From: a virus
Virus record (IMG/VR): IMGVR_UViG_3300030331_003909
Coordinates: 1 to 60,084 of that record
DNA: 60,084 bases
Strand: one strand, 5' to 3'
Shown: piece by piece, positions 43,232-51,577 of the stretch
How the letters are laid out: each line of letters opens with the position of its first letter
Numbering within the stretch: the stretch's first letter is position 1
Translations under genes and position numbers: made by a program
The notes under the pieces: model-generated
Told to the model about the DNA's origin: nothing
The model's input: only the letters and a program-made list of their open reading frames with translations
Database searches by the model: none

Positions 43232-43594
43232 CTAACTTTGTAAATATCCCATACCTATTAATGTGAAGGGTGAACTTGGATTTATTGTACTTCCACTATA
43301 GGTAGCTTTTTCAGCGTTCCCATCTGGGTCAGAACAATTGTGACATGAACACACAAACAATGCGTTTGATAAATCTCCACCTGTCGTTACGCTATTTACT
43401 ATAACATCATATACTTCTCCTGTTGTTATTCCTATACTAGTACCATTAATACCTACTGTAATGTTTCCAGTAGAGTTATTATGTACTTGTGAACATGTTT
43501 TACCTGTAAGGATTCCATTACCGTCGATATAGTTTAATATATCGGTTCCAGTAATTAGTTCATTCCCGTAGGATATTCCTGCATAATTTGCCAT
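43232..43594 (-). CDS. Small Gly/Thr-rich virion protein
   Basis: The 120-residue protein is rich in Gly, Thr, Asn and Ile with strand-like segments (GNITVGINGTSIGITTGEVYDVIV), as in beta-rich decoration or fibre-tip proteins. It has a short cysteine cluster (VCSCHNCSDPDG) that could bind metal. A TATATTTATA-type motif lies 19 nt upstream. Confidence 0.6.
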   Translation of the reverse strand: MANYAGISYGNELITGTDILNYIDGNGILTGKTCSQVHNNSTGNITVGINGTSIGITTGEVYDVIVNSVTTGGDLSNALFVCSCHNCSDPDGNAEKATYSGSTINPSSPFTLIGMGYLQS

Positions 43595-43613
43595 AATAGA
43601 ATTTATTTTTTTA

Positions 43614-43621
43614 TATAAATA
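43614..43621 (-). promoter_or_regulatory. Putative late promoter (sense TATTTATA)
   Basis: TATTTATA on the minus strand lies 19 nt before the ATG at 43594. Confidence 0.5.
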
Positions 43622-43647
43622 TTAAGTTTAAGAGAAAAAAAACCTTT

Positions 43648-44412
43648 CTAATCTAAACTTAGACTTAAATCTAATACTTTATTTTTTAAATCAAATAATT
43701 TTTTTATATAACCACTTCGTCTTAAAAATTTAAAAGCTAAATTTTCGTAAGAGTATTCACCATTTTTTTCTAATCCTGTCGCTCTAAATTTTTTAAGTTT
43801 GGTTTTGATTTTATCTATAACATCTAAAACTTCTTCACTAGACATATCATAAGCGTTAATGTGAACATCATCTATCATTTCCATCCACCCACGAGATTTT
43901 TGTAAAACCTTACGAAAATCAATATCTACATTATCATATTGTGGTTCTACTAACCATTTATCAAAAAGTACTGAATAAACCCCACTGGAGTGATGTGCTT
44001 CTTCTACATCTTGTGCGTACACCTCCACTTCATACCCTTTAATCTGAATATCGTGTGAAGCATTCCATAAATTTTTTTTAGTGTTTAATATATTTTTTAC
44101 TAATTTAACATTATCGTTTATTAGTTCATAATCTATTAATATGTGTAAATCAATATCTGAAAACTTAGACCAATTGTAGTTACATATACTACCAGTGATT
44201 GTAATATCTCCTATGTCACATTTTCTAGTATCCACATCACAATCTAAATTATCTATGTCAATAAAATCTAAAAAATCGTTAGCACTAAGCAAAAGTTTAT
44301 CCCGAACATCTTTCCTTAAAACATAATTTTCATTTTTGTCTAAGGTCCAAATTTCGGGATTCAAACTTTTTTTCTGATTAAAACTACTTAGTATTTTATC
44401 TGCCAATGTCAT
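43648..44412 (-). CDS. Nucleotidyltransferase-superfamily protein
   Basis: The 254-residue protein has the pol-beta-like nucleotidyltransferase signature: ITGSICNYNWSKFSDIDLHILID (72-94), with Gly74-Ser75 and the metal-binding Asp86 and Asp88, and a possible third acidic residue in IKGYEVEVYAQD. The family transfers nucleotides to RNA, proteins or antibiotics, and the target here is unknown. The start codon is only 3 nt after a TATTTATA motif, so the mRNA may be almost leaderless. Confidence 0.7.
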   Translation of the reverse strand: MTLADKILSSFNQKKSLNPEIWTLDKNENYVLRKDVRDKLLLSANDFLDFIDIDNLDCDVDTRKCDIGDITITGSICNYNWSKFSDIDLHILIDYELINDNVKLVKNILNTKKNLWNASHDIQIKGYEVEVYAQDVEEAHHSSGVYSVLFDKWLVEPQYDNVDIDFRKVLQKSRGWMEMIDDVHINAYDMSSEEVLDVIDKIKTKLKKFRATGLEKNGEYSYENLAFKFLRRSGYIKKLFDLKNKVLDLSLSLD

Positions 44413-44415
44413 ACC

Positions 44416-44423
44416 TATAAATA
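44416..44423 (-). promoter_or_regulatory. Putative late promoter (sense TATTTATA)
   Basis: TATTTATA on the minus strand lies 3 nt before the ATG at 44412, in the same extended context (CTATTTATnGGTATG) as the terminase site. Confidence 0.45.
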
Positions 44424-44440
44424 GTCTATCTTAATGGAAG

Positions 44441-44686
44441 TTAAGAAAGTAATTTATATTTGTATTTTTTAGAGATTTGTTTATTAAAGTAACTACCCTG
44501 ACTTTTAGCTATTCTTAAACCTGCAGCTACATTATCGGGTACTTCTTCGTATTCGTATTTACGTCCAGAATTAAACTCAACTATAAGTTTTTTAGTGTTT
44601 TTATTATAAATCGAACCTTTTATATTGGAGGACTTATATTGATTCACGATTCTGTCACCACTGTATATTTCTGATAAAACTCCCAT
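44441..44686 (-). CDS. KTSC-domain small protein
   Basis: The 81-residue protein reads SSNIKGSIYNKNTKKLIVEFNSGRKYEYEEVPDNVAAGLRIA in two overlapping blocks: an S-x-I/V start, an L-x-V-x-F-x-x-G strand and a Y-x-Y-x-x-V-P helix. This is the pattern of the KTSC domain, a small fold found alone or fused to lysyl-tRNA synthetase-like proteins and common in phages. Function is unknown. It follows dnaK by 1 nt, so the two are probably co-transcribed. Confidence 0.75.
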   Translation of the reverse strand: MGVLSEIYSGDRIVNQYKSSNIKGSIYNKNTKKLIVEFNSGRKYEYEEVPDNVAAGLRIAKSQGSYFNKQISKKYKYKLLS

Positions 44687-44687
44687 G

Positions 44688-46553
44688 TTATTTTACTTCT
44701 TCGTATTCAACGTCAGTTGCCTGTTCTTCATTATCCTCACTTGTAACTGGTTCTTCAGTTTGTTGATAGATTTTAGTAGTTATTGATTGCCATTCTTCAT
44801 TTAGTTTTTCTAAACTACTATCAATTAATCCTATATCTTCTTTTTGATGAGATTCTTTAAGATTATCTAGACATTCATTAAGTTTATTTACATCTTCCTC
44901 ACTTAATTTATCACCAAATTCTTTTATTTGTTTTTCGGTTTGGAAAATCATGGAATCAGCCTCATTTAATTTTTCTACTTTTTCCTTTTTTTCTTGGTCT
45001 TTGGCTTGATTCTGTTCAGCTTCCATTTTCATTCTTTCGATTTCTTCATCTGATAAACTACCTCCCGATTCAATTTTAATGTTCTGAGATTTTCCAGTAC
45101 CTTTATCTTTTGCACTCACACTAATAATACCATTAGCGTCAATATCGAAAGTCACCTCAATTTGTGGAATACCTCTAGGTGATGGTGGTATATCCGTTAG
45201 TTGGAATCTTCCTAGACTTCTATTATCGGTAGCCATAGGTCTTTCCCCTTGAAGTACGTGTATATCTACAGATGGTTGATTGTCTACTGCTGTAGAGAAT
45301 ACTTGAGACTTAGATGTCGGAATTGTACTGTTAGACTCAATTAATGTGGTCATTACTCCACCCATTGTTTCAATACCCAGTGAGAGTGGGGTGACATCTA
45401 ATAATAACACATCATTCACGTCTCCTGACAATACACCTCCTTGGATTGCTGCTCCCATCGCTACTACCTCATCTGGATTCACCCCCTTAGATGGTTTACG
45501 TTTAAAGAACTTTTCTACCGACTCTTGGATTATAGGAATTCTAGTAGAACCCCCAACTAAAATTACCTCATCAATTTCACTTACTTTAAGTTTAGCGTCT
45601 TTAAGAGCTTTTTCACAAGGTTTAATACTTCTCTTTACTAAATTATCCACCATTGTTTCAAACTTAGACCGTGATAGTGAAACTACTAAGTGTTTAGGTC
45701 CCGTAGAATCGGCAGTTAAATAAGGTAAATTAATTTCAGTATTAGTAGATGAAGATAATTCTACTTTTGCTTTTTCAGCCGCTTCTTTGATTCTTTGTAA
45801 AGCCATGGGGTCTTTACTAATGTCAACTCCGTTCTCTTTTTTAAACTCAGTGATTATCCAATCCATAATTACTTCGTCAAAATTATCCCCACCTAAATGA
45901 GTGTCACCATTTGTAGAAAGTACCTCAAAAACACCATCACCCATTTCTAAAATAGAAACATCAAAAGTACCACCACCTAAATCATATACTACAACTTTTT
46001 TATCTTTATTATCATCAAGACCATAAGCTAGTGAAGCTGCGGTTGGTTCATTTATAATTCTTAAAACATTTAATCCCGCAATTTCTCCCGCTTCTTTAGT
46101 TGCATTTCTTTGTGAATCATTAAAATAAGCTGGTACAGTAATAACAGCATCTGTCACTGTTTCACCCAAGTATTCTTCAGCTGTCTTTTTAAGGTTTTGT
46201 AAAACCACAGCTGAAATTTCTTGTGGAATATAATCCGTATCATCTATTTCTATACCTACACCATTATTATGTATTTGTGATACTTTATATGGCATTTTAC
46301 TTGCCTCTTTTTTAATTTCTGAGTATGTACTACCCATAAATCTTTTTACTGAGTAGATAGTTTTTTCAGGATTAGTGACCGCTTGTCGTTTAGCTGGGTC
46401 ACCAACTACCCTTTCTCCTTTATTTTTAAAAGCTACTACAGATGGCGTGGTTCTTTGACCTTCACCATTAACAATAACTTTAGGTTCGTTACCTTCAATT
46501 ACGGCAACACAGGAATTTGTTGTTCCTAAATCTATACCAATTACTTTTCCCAT
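44688..46553 (-). CDS. dnaK: DnaK (Hsp70) chaperone
   Basis: This full-length 621-residue Hsp70 refolds or holds client proteins with ATP. Present are the phosphate loop [13 protein letters not shown] (5-17), [50 protein letters not shown], the linker [10 protein letters not shown] and a substrate-binding domain with a lid. The C-terminus ends in an acidic EEVK. No DnaJ or GrpE gene is in the window, so host co-chaperones are probably used. It is very close to bacterial DnaK, suggesting fairly recent capture, and is divergent from the clpC gene. Confidence 0.97.
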   Translation of the reverse strand: MGKVIGIDLGTTNSCVAVIEGNEPKVIVNGEGQRTTPSVVAFKNKGERVVGDPAKRQAVTNPEKTIYSVKRFMGSTYSEIKKEASKMPYKVSQIHNNGVGIEIDDTDYIPQEISAVVLQNLKKTAEEYLGETVTDAVITVPAYFNDSQRNATKEAGEIAGLNVLRIINEPTAASLAYGLDDNKDKKVVVYDLGGGTFDVSILEMGDGVFEVLSTNGDTHLGGDNFDEVIMDWIITEFKKENGVDISKDPMALQRIKEAAEKAKVELSSSTNTEINLPYLTADSTGPKHLVVSLSRSKFETMVDNLVKRSIKPCEKALKDAKLKVSEIDEVILVGGSTRIPIIQESVEKFFKRKPSKGVNPDEVVAMGAAIQGGVLSGDVNDVLLLDVTPLSLGIETMGGVMTTLIESNSTIPTSKSQVFSTAVDNQPSVDIHVLQGERPMATDNRSLGRFQLTDIPPSPRGIPQIEVTFDIDANGIISVSAKDKGTGKSQNIKIESGGSLSDEEIERMKMEAEQNQAKDQEKKEKVEKLNEADSMIFQTEKQIKEFGDKLSEEDVNKLNECLDNLKESHQKEDIGLIDSSLEKLNEEWQSITTKIYQQTEEPVTSEDNEEQATDVEYEEVK

Positions 46554-46592
46554 TTGTTTAATTTTTATTTATGGTTATTTATTTATTTATGA

Positions 46593-46622
46593 AAAATATA
46601 TCAATACTTTTCATTAAATCAA
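46593..46622 (-). promoter_or_regulatory. Candidate host-type promoter of dnaK
   Basis: On the minus strand TTG (46620-46622) is followed after 19 nt by TATATTTT (46593-46600), close to the Bacteroidota TTG/TAnnTTTG form. It lies 39 nt before the dnaK ATG. Confidence 0.4.
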
Positions 46623-46691
46623 GTAGTCAAATAGTATACCATTAATAATATACTGACATTTTGTCATGAGTACATGTCATAATTATAATGG

Positions 46692-46722
46692 TTGATTATT
46701 AATAATATTGGTGGTATAATTA
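46692..46722 (+). promoter_or_regulatory. Candidate promoter of clpC
   Basis: TTG (46692-46694), a 20-nt spacer and TATAATTA (46715-46722) lie 29 nt before the clpC ATG. The -7 element deviates from TAnnTTTG. Between this and the dnaK promoter is a repeated TGTCAT (TTTTGTCATGAG and ACATGTCATAAT, 46660-46685), a possible operator for both genes. Confidence 0.4.
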
Positions 46723-46751
46723 AAGGGAATTAAAAAATTAAAAATATATCT

Positions 46752-48791
46752 ATGAAATTAGAAGGTAATTATGCTGATTTTGAGTCGTCAGAAGAGAAGA
46801 ACTCACCTAGAAGAGATAAAGGTACTAGTAGTAAAAGTACTACTCCAGTATTAGATAATTTTTCTAGAGATTTAATAAAATATGCGGAAGAGGGAAAATT
46901 AGACCCTGTAGTTGGAAGGAGTGAAGAAATTAATAGAATAGCTCAAATTTTATCCAGAAGGAAAAAGAATAATCCTGTGTTAATAGGTGAACCTGGATGT
47001 GGTAAAACTGCTTTAGTAGAAGGGTTAGCGATGAAAATAAGTGAAGGAAGATGTCCTAGAAATTTATTAGATAAAAAAATTATAGGATTAGATTTAACTT
47101 CTATTGTTGCGGGTACTAAATATAGAGGACAGTTCGAGGAAAGAATGAAAGCTATTATAGATGAGTTAAGAGAAAATCCCGATATAATAATTTTCATAGA
47201 TGAAATTCACACTGTTGTAGGTACTGGTAATGCTTCTGGTGCTTTAGATGCAGCTAATATTTTTAAACCAGCTTTAGCGAGGGGTGAAGTGCAATGTATA
47301 GGAGCTACAACTATAGACGAATATCGTGAGAATATTGAAAAGGATGGTGCACTAGAAAGACGGTTTCAAAAAGTCATGGTAGAACCTACAACTGTTGAGG
47401 AAACTCTACAAATTTTACAAAACTTAAAAGATAGGTATGAAGAACACCATAAAGTAAACTTTAGTCCTGAATCTTTAGAAGCGTGTGTTACATTAGCTGA
47501 AAGATATATAACACATAGAGAATTTCCAGATAAAGCTATTGACATTATGGATGAGGTAGGTGCGAAAGTACAAGTTGACATAGAATTTCCTAAGGAAATC
47601 GAAGACCTTCGTAATAAACTACAATCTTTAAAATTAGAAAAAGTCGAGGTTGTAAAATCTCAGAAGTATGAAAAAGCCGCAGAATTAAGAGACCAGGAAC
47701 GTCATGTGCTTGATGAATTAGAAGATAGAAAAGCTTCTTGGGAAATAGAAATGGAAGAACAAAGAGTGGGTGTTACAGAAGAAGATATTTACGAAGTGGT
47801 TTCCCAAATAACTAAAATACCATTAACTAAATTAGACACTAATGAGACTAAAAATTTATTATCTTTAGAGACCTCATTAAAAAAATTAGTAATGGGTCAA
47901 GATGAAGCTATTAGAAAAATAGCCAAAGCTATTAGAAGAAATAGAGTGGGGATTAGAGAAGTTAAAAAACCAATAGGTTCTTTTATGTTTTTAGGTTCAA
48001 CTGGTGTGGGTAAAACTCATTTAGCTAAGTCTATCGCGAAAGAAATTTTTGGTAATGAAGATTCATTGATTAGATTAGATATGTCAGAGTACAAAGAAAA
48101 ATTTAACTCTACTAGACTAATAGGTTCTCCTCCAGGATACGTAGGTTATAATGAAGGTGGCCAATTGACAGAGGCAGTTAGAAAAAAACCTTACTCAGTA
48201 ATACTACTAGATGAGATTGAGAAAGCTCATACAGACATATATGACCTATTACTTCAGATATTTGACGAGGGTCACCTTACTGATAGTCTGGGGAGAAAAA
48301 TAAATTTTAAGAACACATTAATTATAATGACATCTAATGTGGGGGCTAAACAAGTTAGTGAATTTAATAAACCTCTTGGTTTTTCTACAAAAGATAGTGA
48401 GTCTAGACTAGAAGAAGCTAAAGACCAAATAATTAAAAAAGCTTTAAAAAACACATTTAGACCCGAATTCTTAAATAGAATAGACCAAACAGTAGTCTTT
48501 AAACCTCTTCAGAAAAAAACTATTTCTAAAATTGTTAAATTAGAATTACTTAATCTTAAGGAACGTTTAAATGAAAAAAATTACAATATTATCTTTGATA
48601 ATTCTGTAACTAAATACGTAGTAGAGGAAGGATATGATGACAAATTTGGAGCCAGACCCATTAAAAGAGCTATTCAGAACGACATAGAGGATTTTATTTC
48701 TGAAAATATATTAAAAGGTGAAATATTGGAAGATGTTCACTACTCGTTAAGTGTTAATAAAGATAAGGAAGTAAAAATAATTACAGTTTAA
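46752..48791 (+). CDS. clpC: ClpC-type AAA+ unfoldase lacking the N-domain
   Basis: This 679-residue Hsp100 has two ATPase modules. D1 has Walker A GEPGCGKT (79-86) and Walker B IIFIDEIHT. A middle segment has the UVR-like motif KYEKAAELRDQE (305-316), typical of ClpC. D2 has Walker A GSTGVGKT (415-422), LLDEIEKAH and a pore-type GYVGY (462-466). LGF (542-544) sits where ClpC has the V/I/L-GF loop that docks ClpP. Normal ClpC has about 820-850 residues; the N-terminal Clp-N repeats are absent and replaced by about 35 polar residues. It could feed substrates to host ClpP with altered adaptor choice. Confidence 0.92.
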   Translation: MKLEGNYADFESSEEKNSPRRDKGTSSKSTTPVLDNFSRDLIKYAEEGKLDPVVGRSEEINRIAQILSRRKKNNPVLIGEPGCGKTALVEGLAMKISEGRCPRNLLDKKIIGLDLTSIVAGTKYRGQFEERMKAIIDELRENPDIIIFIDEIHTVVGTGNASGALDAANIFKPALARGEVQCIGATTIDEYRENIEKDGALERRFQKVMVEPTTVEETLQILQNLKDRYEEHHKVNFSPESLEACVTLAERYITHREFPDKAIDIMDEVGAKVQVDIEFPKEIEDLRNKLQSLKLEKVEVVKSQKYEKAAELRDQERHVLDELEDRKASWEIEMEEQRVGVTEEDIYEVVSQITKIPLTKLDTNETKNLLSLETSLKKLVMGQDEAIRKIAKAIRRNRVGIREVKKPIGSFMFLGSTGVGKTHLAKSIAKEIFGNEDSLIRLDMSEYKEKFNSTRLIGSPPGYVGYNEGGQLTEAVRKKPYSVILLDEIEKAHTDIYDLLLQIFDEGHLTDSLGRKINFKNTLIIMTSNVGAKQVSEFNKPLGFSTKDSESRLEEAKDQIIKKALKNTFRPEFLNRIDQTVVFKPLQKKTISKIVKLELLNLKERLNEKNYNIIFDNSVTKYVVEEGYDDKFGARPIKRAIQNDIEDFISENILKGEILEDVHYSLSVNKDKEVKIITV

Positions 48792-50294
48792 TTAAAGAAC
48801 CGTATCTGTAGAACAGTACCACACGTTACCATTTGCAATACATGTGGTTACTGAATATATGTCTGTAGGTAAGGGTTTAGTCACGGACCCGTTAATTGTA
48901 GATGTACCACCCGCACCTAAAGTAGCTGCTGCGGTAGTGCTAGTCCTAATTAATTTCACTTGGTATCCTGAAGGTAAAACAGAAGAATCACCTATATAAA
49001 TTGTTCCACCAGGAGAAGTTGTTGTGTAGAATACTGTATTTATACCGTAAGGTATATCTGGGTCAGCATTACTGATTACAGTTGTTGAAAGTCCTTCTGG
49101 TACGGTACTTCCAGTGATTATAGTACCATCAGCTCTAACAGATAGGTTTGCTATAGGCGTCCCACTAATGGTCTTATCTAATACCAATCCATCCTCACTT
49201 GTAGTAATTCTTGAGTCACCACTCCAATATAATTTTACGTTACTCGCAGCAGAATTACCCCGTAAAAAAGGTTTTCCTGTTAAAGCGTCCTCTAAATGTA
49301 ATTCTGTACCAGAAAGGAGTAGTTGACCCGTCCCTACTTCGGCTATATAAGTATTAAGACCATCATGGTAAATTTGTAAATCAGAACTATCACCAATCCT
49401 TAATTTGTGGTTATCTGGTAAGTAAATATCACCTTCAGATAGTGTATCACCACTAATAAGTAATTTAAAACCAGGCCTGATGATATCAGTACCAATAGAC
49501 ACACTGCCACCCGAACTTATAATAAATGGTGTGGAGTCTGGATGTGTAGAATCTTCAACTAGAAACGATGGTGCTGTTGTAGTATTATTAACGTGTAATT
49601 TTGCAGAAACAACAGGAACACCAGGTGCTATTACTCCAATACCAATACCAACGTTACCATCTGGGTCGATTCTCATCCTTTCACCAACCAAATCTTGAGG
49701 ATTGGCTCCCTCTAAAGTTCCATTTGTTCCACCAGTTGTTGCAAATATTATAGAACTACCCGCAGCACTATTTTGTACACCACCTATGTAACTTTTAACA
49801 CCCGAATTACCACTATTTTCATTACTATGAAATTCAATTTTACCTATAAATTGTTCTTGAAATGGGCTTACTACAGTGTCGTTATCAGCAAATCTTAATA
49901 TGTTATTTATCGTTACTGTGTTCCCTGTAGAATATAACTCTAATTTTGTTTTAGGGACAGGTGTTCCAATACCTACATTACCCGTATTAGCATTATAAAT
50001 GGCATCTCCATTACTTAACCAATCACTATCATTTATACCAGAACCATCAACTACTAATGTAGTACCACTAACACCTATACTAACACCATTAACACCAGAT
50101 AGCGAATATAAATTTATAGTACCACTATTTGCAGTTGTTTCTTTACTTTCAAAAATACCCACACCATTCCCTATATTGTTACAGGTAGTGTTATCAATTT
50201 TACTGTTTAAAATAGTAAAATTTCCATCTAATTGGGTGTGTGTTAGAGGTATTGTTTGATTATCTCGTAGATAAAAAGGTATCGGTAAAGGCAT
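48792..50294 (-). CDS. Tail fibre protein, cyanophage-like repeats
   Basis: The 500-residue protein is beta-rich, with repeated units such as TGNVGIGTPVPKTKLEL, DGNVGIGIGV, DSSDLQIYHDGLNTYIAEVGTGQL. The last is the pattern of cyanophage T4-like fibres (L-x-I-Y-H-D-G). The N-terminus (MPLPIPFYLRDNQTIPLTHTQLDGNF) resembles a virion-attachment end. The C-terminus is a Gly/Thr-rich domain with Cys. It probably binds host surface structures. It abuts clpC stop-to-stop with no terminator between. A TATTTATT motif lies 14 nt upstream. Confidence 0.75.
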   Translation of the reverse strand: MPLPIPFYLRDNQTIPLTHTQLDGNFTILNSKIDNTTCNNIGNGVGIFESKETTANSGTINLYSLSGVNGVSIGVSGTTLVVDGSGINDSDWLSNGDAIYNANTGNVGIGTPVPKTKLELYSTGNTVTINNILRFADNDTVVSPFQEQFIGKIEFHSNENSGNSGVKSYIGGVQNSAAGSSIIFATTGGTNGTLEGANPQDLVGERMRIDPDGNVGIGIGVIAPGVPVVSAKLHVNNTTTAPSFLVEDSTHPDSTPFIISSGGSVSIGTDIIRPGFKLLISGDTLSEGDIYLPDNHKLRIGDSSDLQIYHDGLNTYIAEVGTGQLLLSGTELHLEDALTGKPFLRGNSAASNVKLYWSGDSRITTSEDGLVLDKTISGTPIANLSVRADGTIITGSTVPEGLSTTVISNADPDIPYGINTVFYTTTSPGGTIYIGDSSVLPSGYQVKLIRTSTTAAATLGAGGTSTINGSVTKPLPTDIYSVTTCIANGNVWYCSTDTVL

Positions 50295-50308
50295 ATCTAT
50301 TGTTTTAC

Positions 50309-50316
50309 AATAAATA
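50309..50316 (-). promoter_or_regulatory. Putative late promoter (sense TATTTATT)
   Basis: TATTTATT on the minus strand lies 14 nt before the ATG of the fibre gene at 50294. Confidence 0.5.
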
Positions 50317-50336
50317 TTACTGATAATGAAATAATA

Positions 50337-51158
50337 TTATAAAAGATTATATGGGTGTGATTGAGGTTTATGTATAAACTCGTATTTTTTATTACCTAGT
50401 TGGTTTACTACCTTAAATCCTAGATTTATAGCATTTTGTACGTCTTCTACCACAACATACTCATATGGGGTGTGGTAACGATAGTAACCCGCTGCAAAAT
50501 TTAAACAAGGAAAGTTAAATTTTTTCTTTAACATCATAGTGTCTGTGTAAGGGTGGTTTAACCACTTGGTAAACCCGTGTTCTAAAATTATATCTTTTAC
50601 TGAACCAAAAAATCTACTTTCTTCTTCGTATAATTTAACCCCCATAAGAGTTTTACTCATTGTATCATTTTCTGTAGAATCAAACTGAATAGCGTACCCT
50701 ACATTTGTAAAGAACTCTGGGTCCGCCTCTTTAGAACCGTTACATCCTGTTTCTTCCGCTACTGGTAGAAATACTTTACATGAGTCTAATTTTTCTAGTA
50801 ATTGTAAACAGATAAACACACCTGCTTTATCGTCTCCACCAATACCAGTAGGTAAACCTTCTTCTTTGTCGTAAGCTTTTAACGCTAATTTAAGTTCACC
50901 TTGTGCGTTAGGTAGTTGTTCCTCCATAACCTCCATTTCGGTAATACTATGAACACTATCAAGGTGAGCTACCAAACAAGGATAGGTCGAAGAGTCTCCT
51001 TTAGTAATATAGAGACTCCCCAACTTATCTTGATAATAATTAACCGAGTCTAGAGAACTAATATAATTAATAACGTGTTCTATGAGTCTATCCTCCTCCC
51101 AAGTATGGGTAGGAACGGAAAGTAAGTTTTTTAATTTATTTAGTGTTTCTCTATTCAT
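50337..51158 (-). CDS. M20-type metallopeptidase (PepT-like)
   Basis: The 273-residue protein shows the metal-ligand pattern of M20 peptidases: LVAHLDSVHS (His and Asp), GIGGDDKAGV (bridging Asp), PVAEETGCNGS (catalytic Glu pair), IQFDSTEND (Asp) and YYRYHTPYEYV (final His). It is short compared with PepT (about 400), because the lid/dimerisation domain seems reduced. Such enzymes release amino acids from small peptides; in a phage it could recycle peptides or process a virion component. It is rarely described in phages. Confidence 0.8.
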   Translation of the reverse strand: MNRETLNKLKNLLSVPTHTWEEDRLIEHVINYISSLDSVNYYQDKLGSLYITKGDSSTYPCLVAHLDSVHSITEMEVMEEQLPNAQGELKLALKAYDKEEGLPTGIGGDDKAGVFICLQLLEKLDSCKVFLPVAEETGCNGSKEADPEFFTNVGYAIQFDSTENDTMSKTLMGVKLYEEESRFFGSVKDIILEHGFTKWLNHPYTDTMMLKKKFNFPCLNFAAGYYRYHTPYEYVVVEDVQNAINLGFKVVNQLGNKKYEFIHKPQSHPYNLL

Positions 51159-51215
51159 ACTACAAATATACGAATAATATTTTAAAGAAAAAAATAAAAT
51201 TTAAACTTTTTTAAT

Positions 51216-51246
51216 TTGGATTAGTTGGAATTATATTCTATATTTG
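51216..51246 (+). promoter_or_regulatory. Host-type promoter of the tRNA/tmRNA cluster
   Basis: TTG at 51216-51218, 20 nt, then TATATTTG at 51239-51246 match the Bacteroidota consensus exactly. The tRNA-Leu starts 23 nt later. Confidence 0.75.
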
Positions 51247-51269
51247 CTTTGTATTCATCACACAAACAT

Positions 51270-51354
51270 GCTCGGGTGGTGGAATAGGTAGACACGAGGG
51301 ACTTAAAATCCCTTGGCCATTGTGGCCGTGCGGGTTCGATTCCCGCCCCGAGTA
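51270..51354 (+). tRNA. tRNA-Leu (UAA)
   Basis: This class II tRNA has a 7-bp acceptor GCTCGGG/CCCGAGT (first pair G-U), a T-arm GCGGG-TTCGATT-CCCGC, a long variable arm built on GGCC/GGCC, and an anticodon loop CTTAAAA giving UAA. CCA is not fully encoded. It reads UUA, the most used Leu codon of this AT-rich genome. Confidence 0.92.
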
Positions 51355-51361
51355 CCCAAAT

Positions 51362-51435
51362 GCACCCGTAGCTCAGCTGGATAGAGCAACTGCCTTCTAA
51401 GCAGTAGGTCATAGGTTCGAATCCTATCGGGTGTA
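51362..51435 (+). tRNA. tRNA-Arg (UCU)
   Basis: A canonical cloverleaf: acceptor GCACCCG/CGGGTGT, D-arm GCTC/GAGC, anticodon stem ACTGC/GCAGT with loop CTTCTAA (anticodon UCU), and T-arm ATAGG/CCTAT. It reads AGA, the dominant Arg codon here. It follows tRNA-Leu by 7 nt. Confidence 0.93.
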
Positions 51436-51443
51436 CTAAATAT

Positions 51444-51520
51444 AGACGGGTATCCCCTCAAGCTTATACCTTGTAGAAAGGGTAACTGGTTACATGTGGG
51501 TTCAAGTCCCATTCCGTCTA
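51444..51520 (+). tRNA. Degenerate tRNA-like element
   Basis: It has an acceptor AGACGGG/TCCGTCT (one G-U), a perfect T-arm GTGGG-TTCAAGT-CCCAT, a discriminator A and a tRNA-like overall length of 77 nt. The D and anticodon arms do not fold canonically: GGTAT/ATACC and CCTT/AAGG can pair, but no 5-bp stem with a 7-nt loop results. TTGTAGA could hold a GUA (Tyr) anticodon. It may be a decayed tRNA, or one processed or folded unusually. Confidence 0.4.
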
Positions 51521-51549
51521 CCCGAAGATAAATTTTTTAATTTATCGGG
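51521..51549 (+). other. AT-rich hairpin before tmRNA
   Basis: CCCG...CGGG encloses GATAAATT/AATTTATC with a short T loop. There is no T-tract after it, so it is more likely a processing or spacing hairpin between the tRNA-like element and tmRNA than a strong terminator. Confidence 0.45.
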
Positions 51550-51551
51550 TG

Positions 51552-51559
51552 TATTTATA
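51552..51559 (+). promoter_or_regulatory. Putative late promoter before tmRNA
   Basis: TATTTATA lies 18 nt before the tmRNA 5' end, the spacing seen at structural genes. It may allow late transcription of tmRNA apart from the tRNAs. Confidence 0.45.
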
Positions 51560-51577
51560 TAAGTTCTTTGAAAATAT

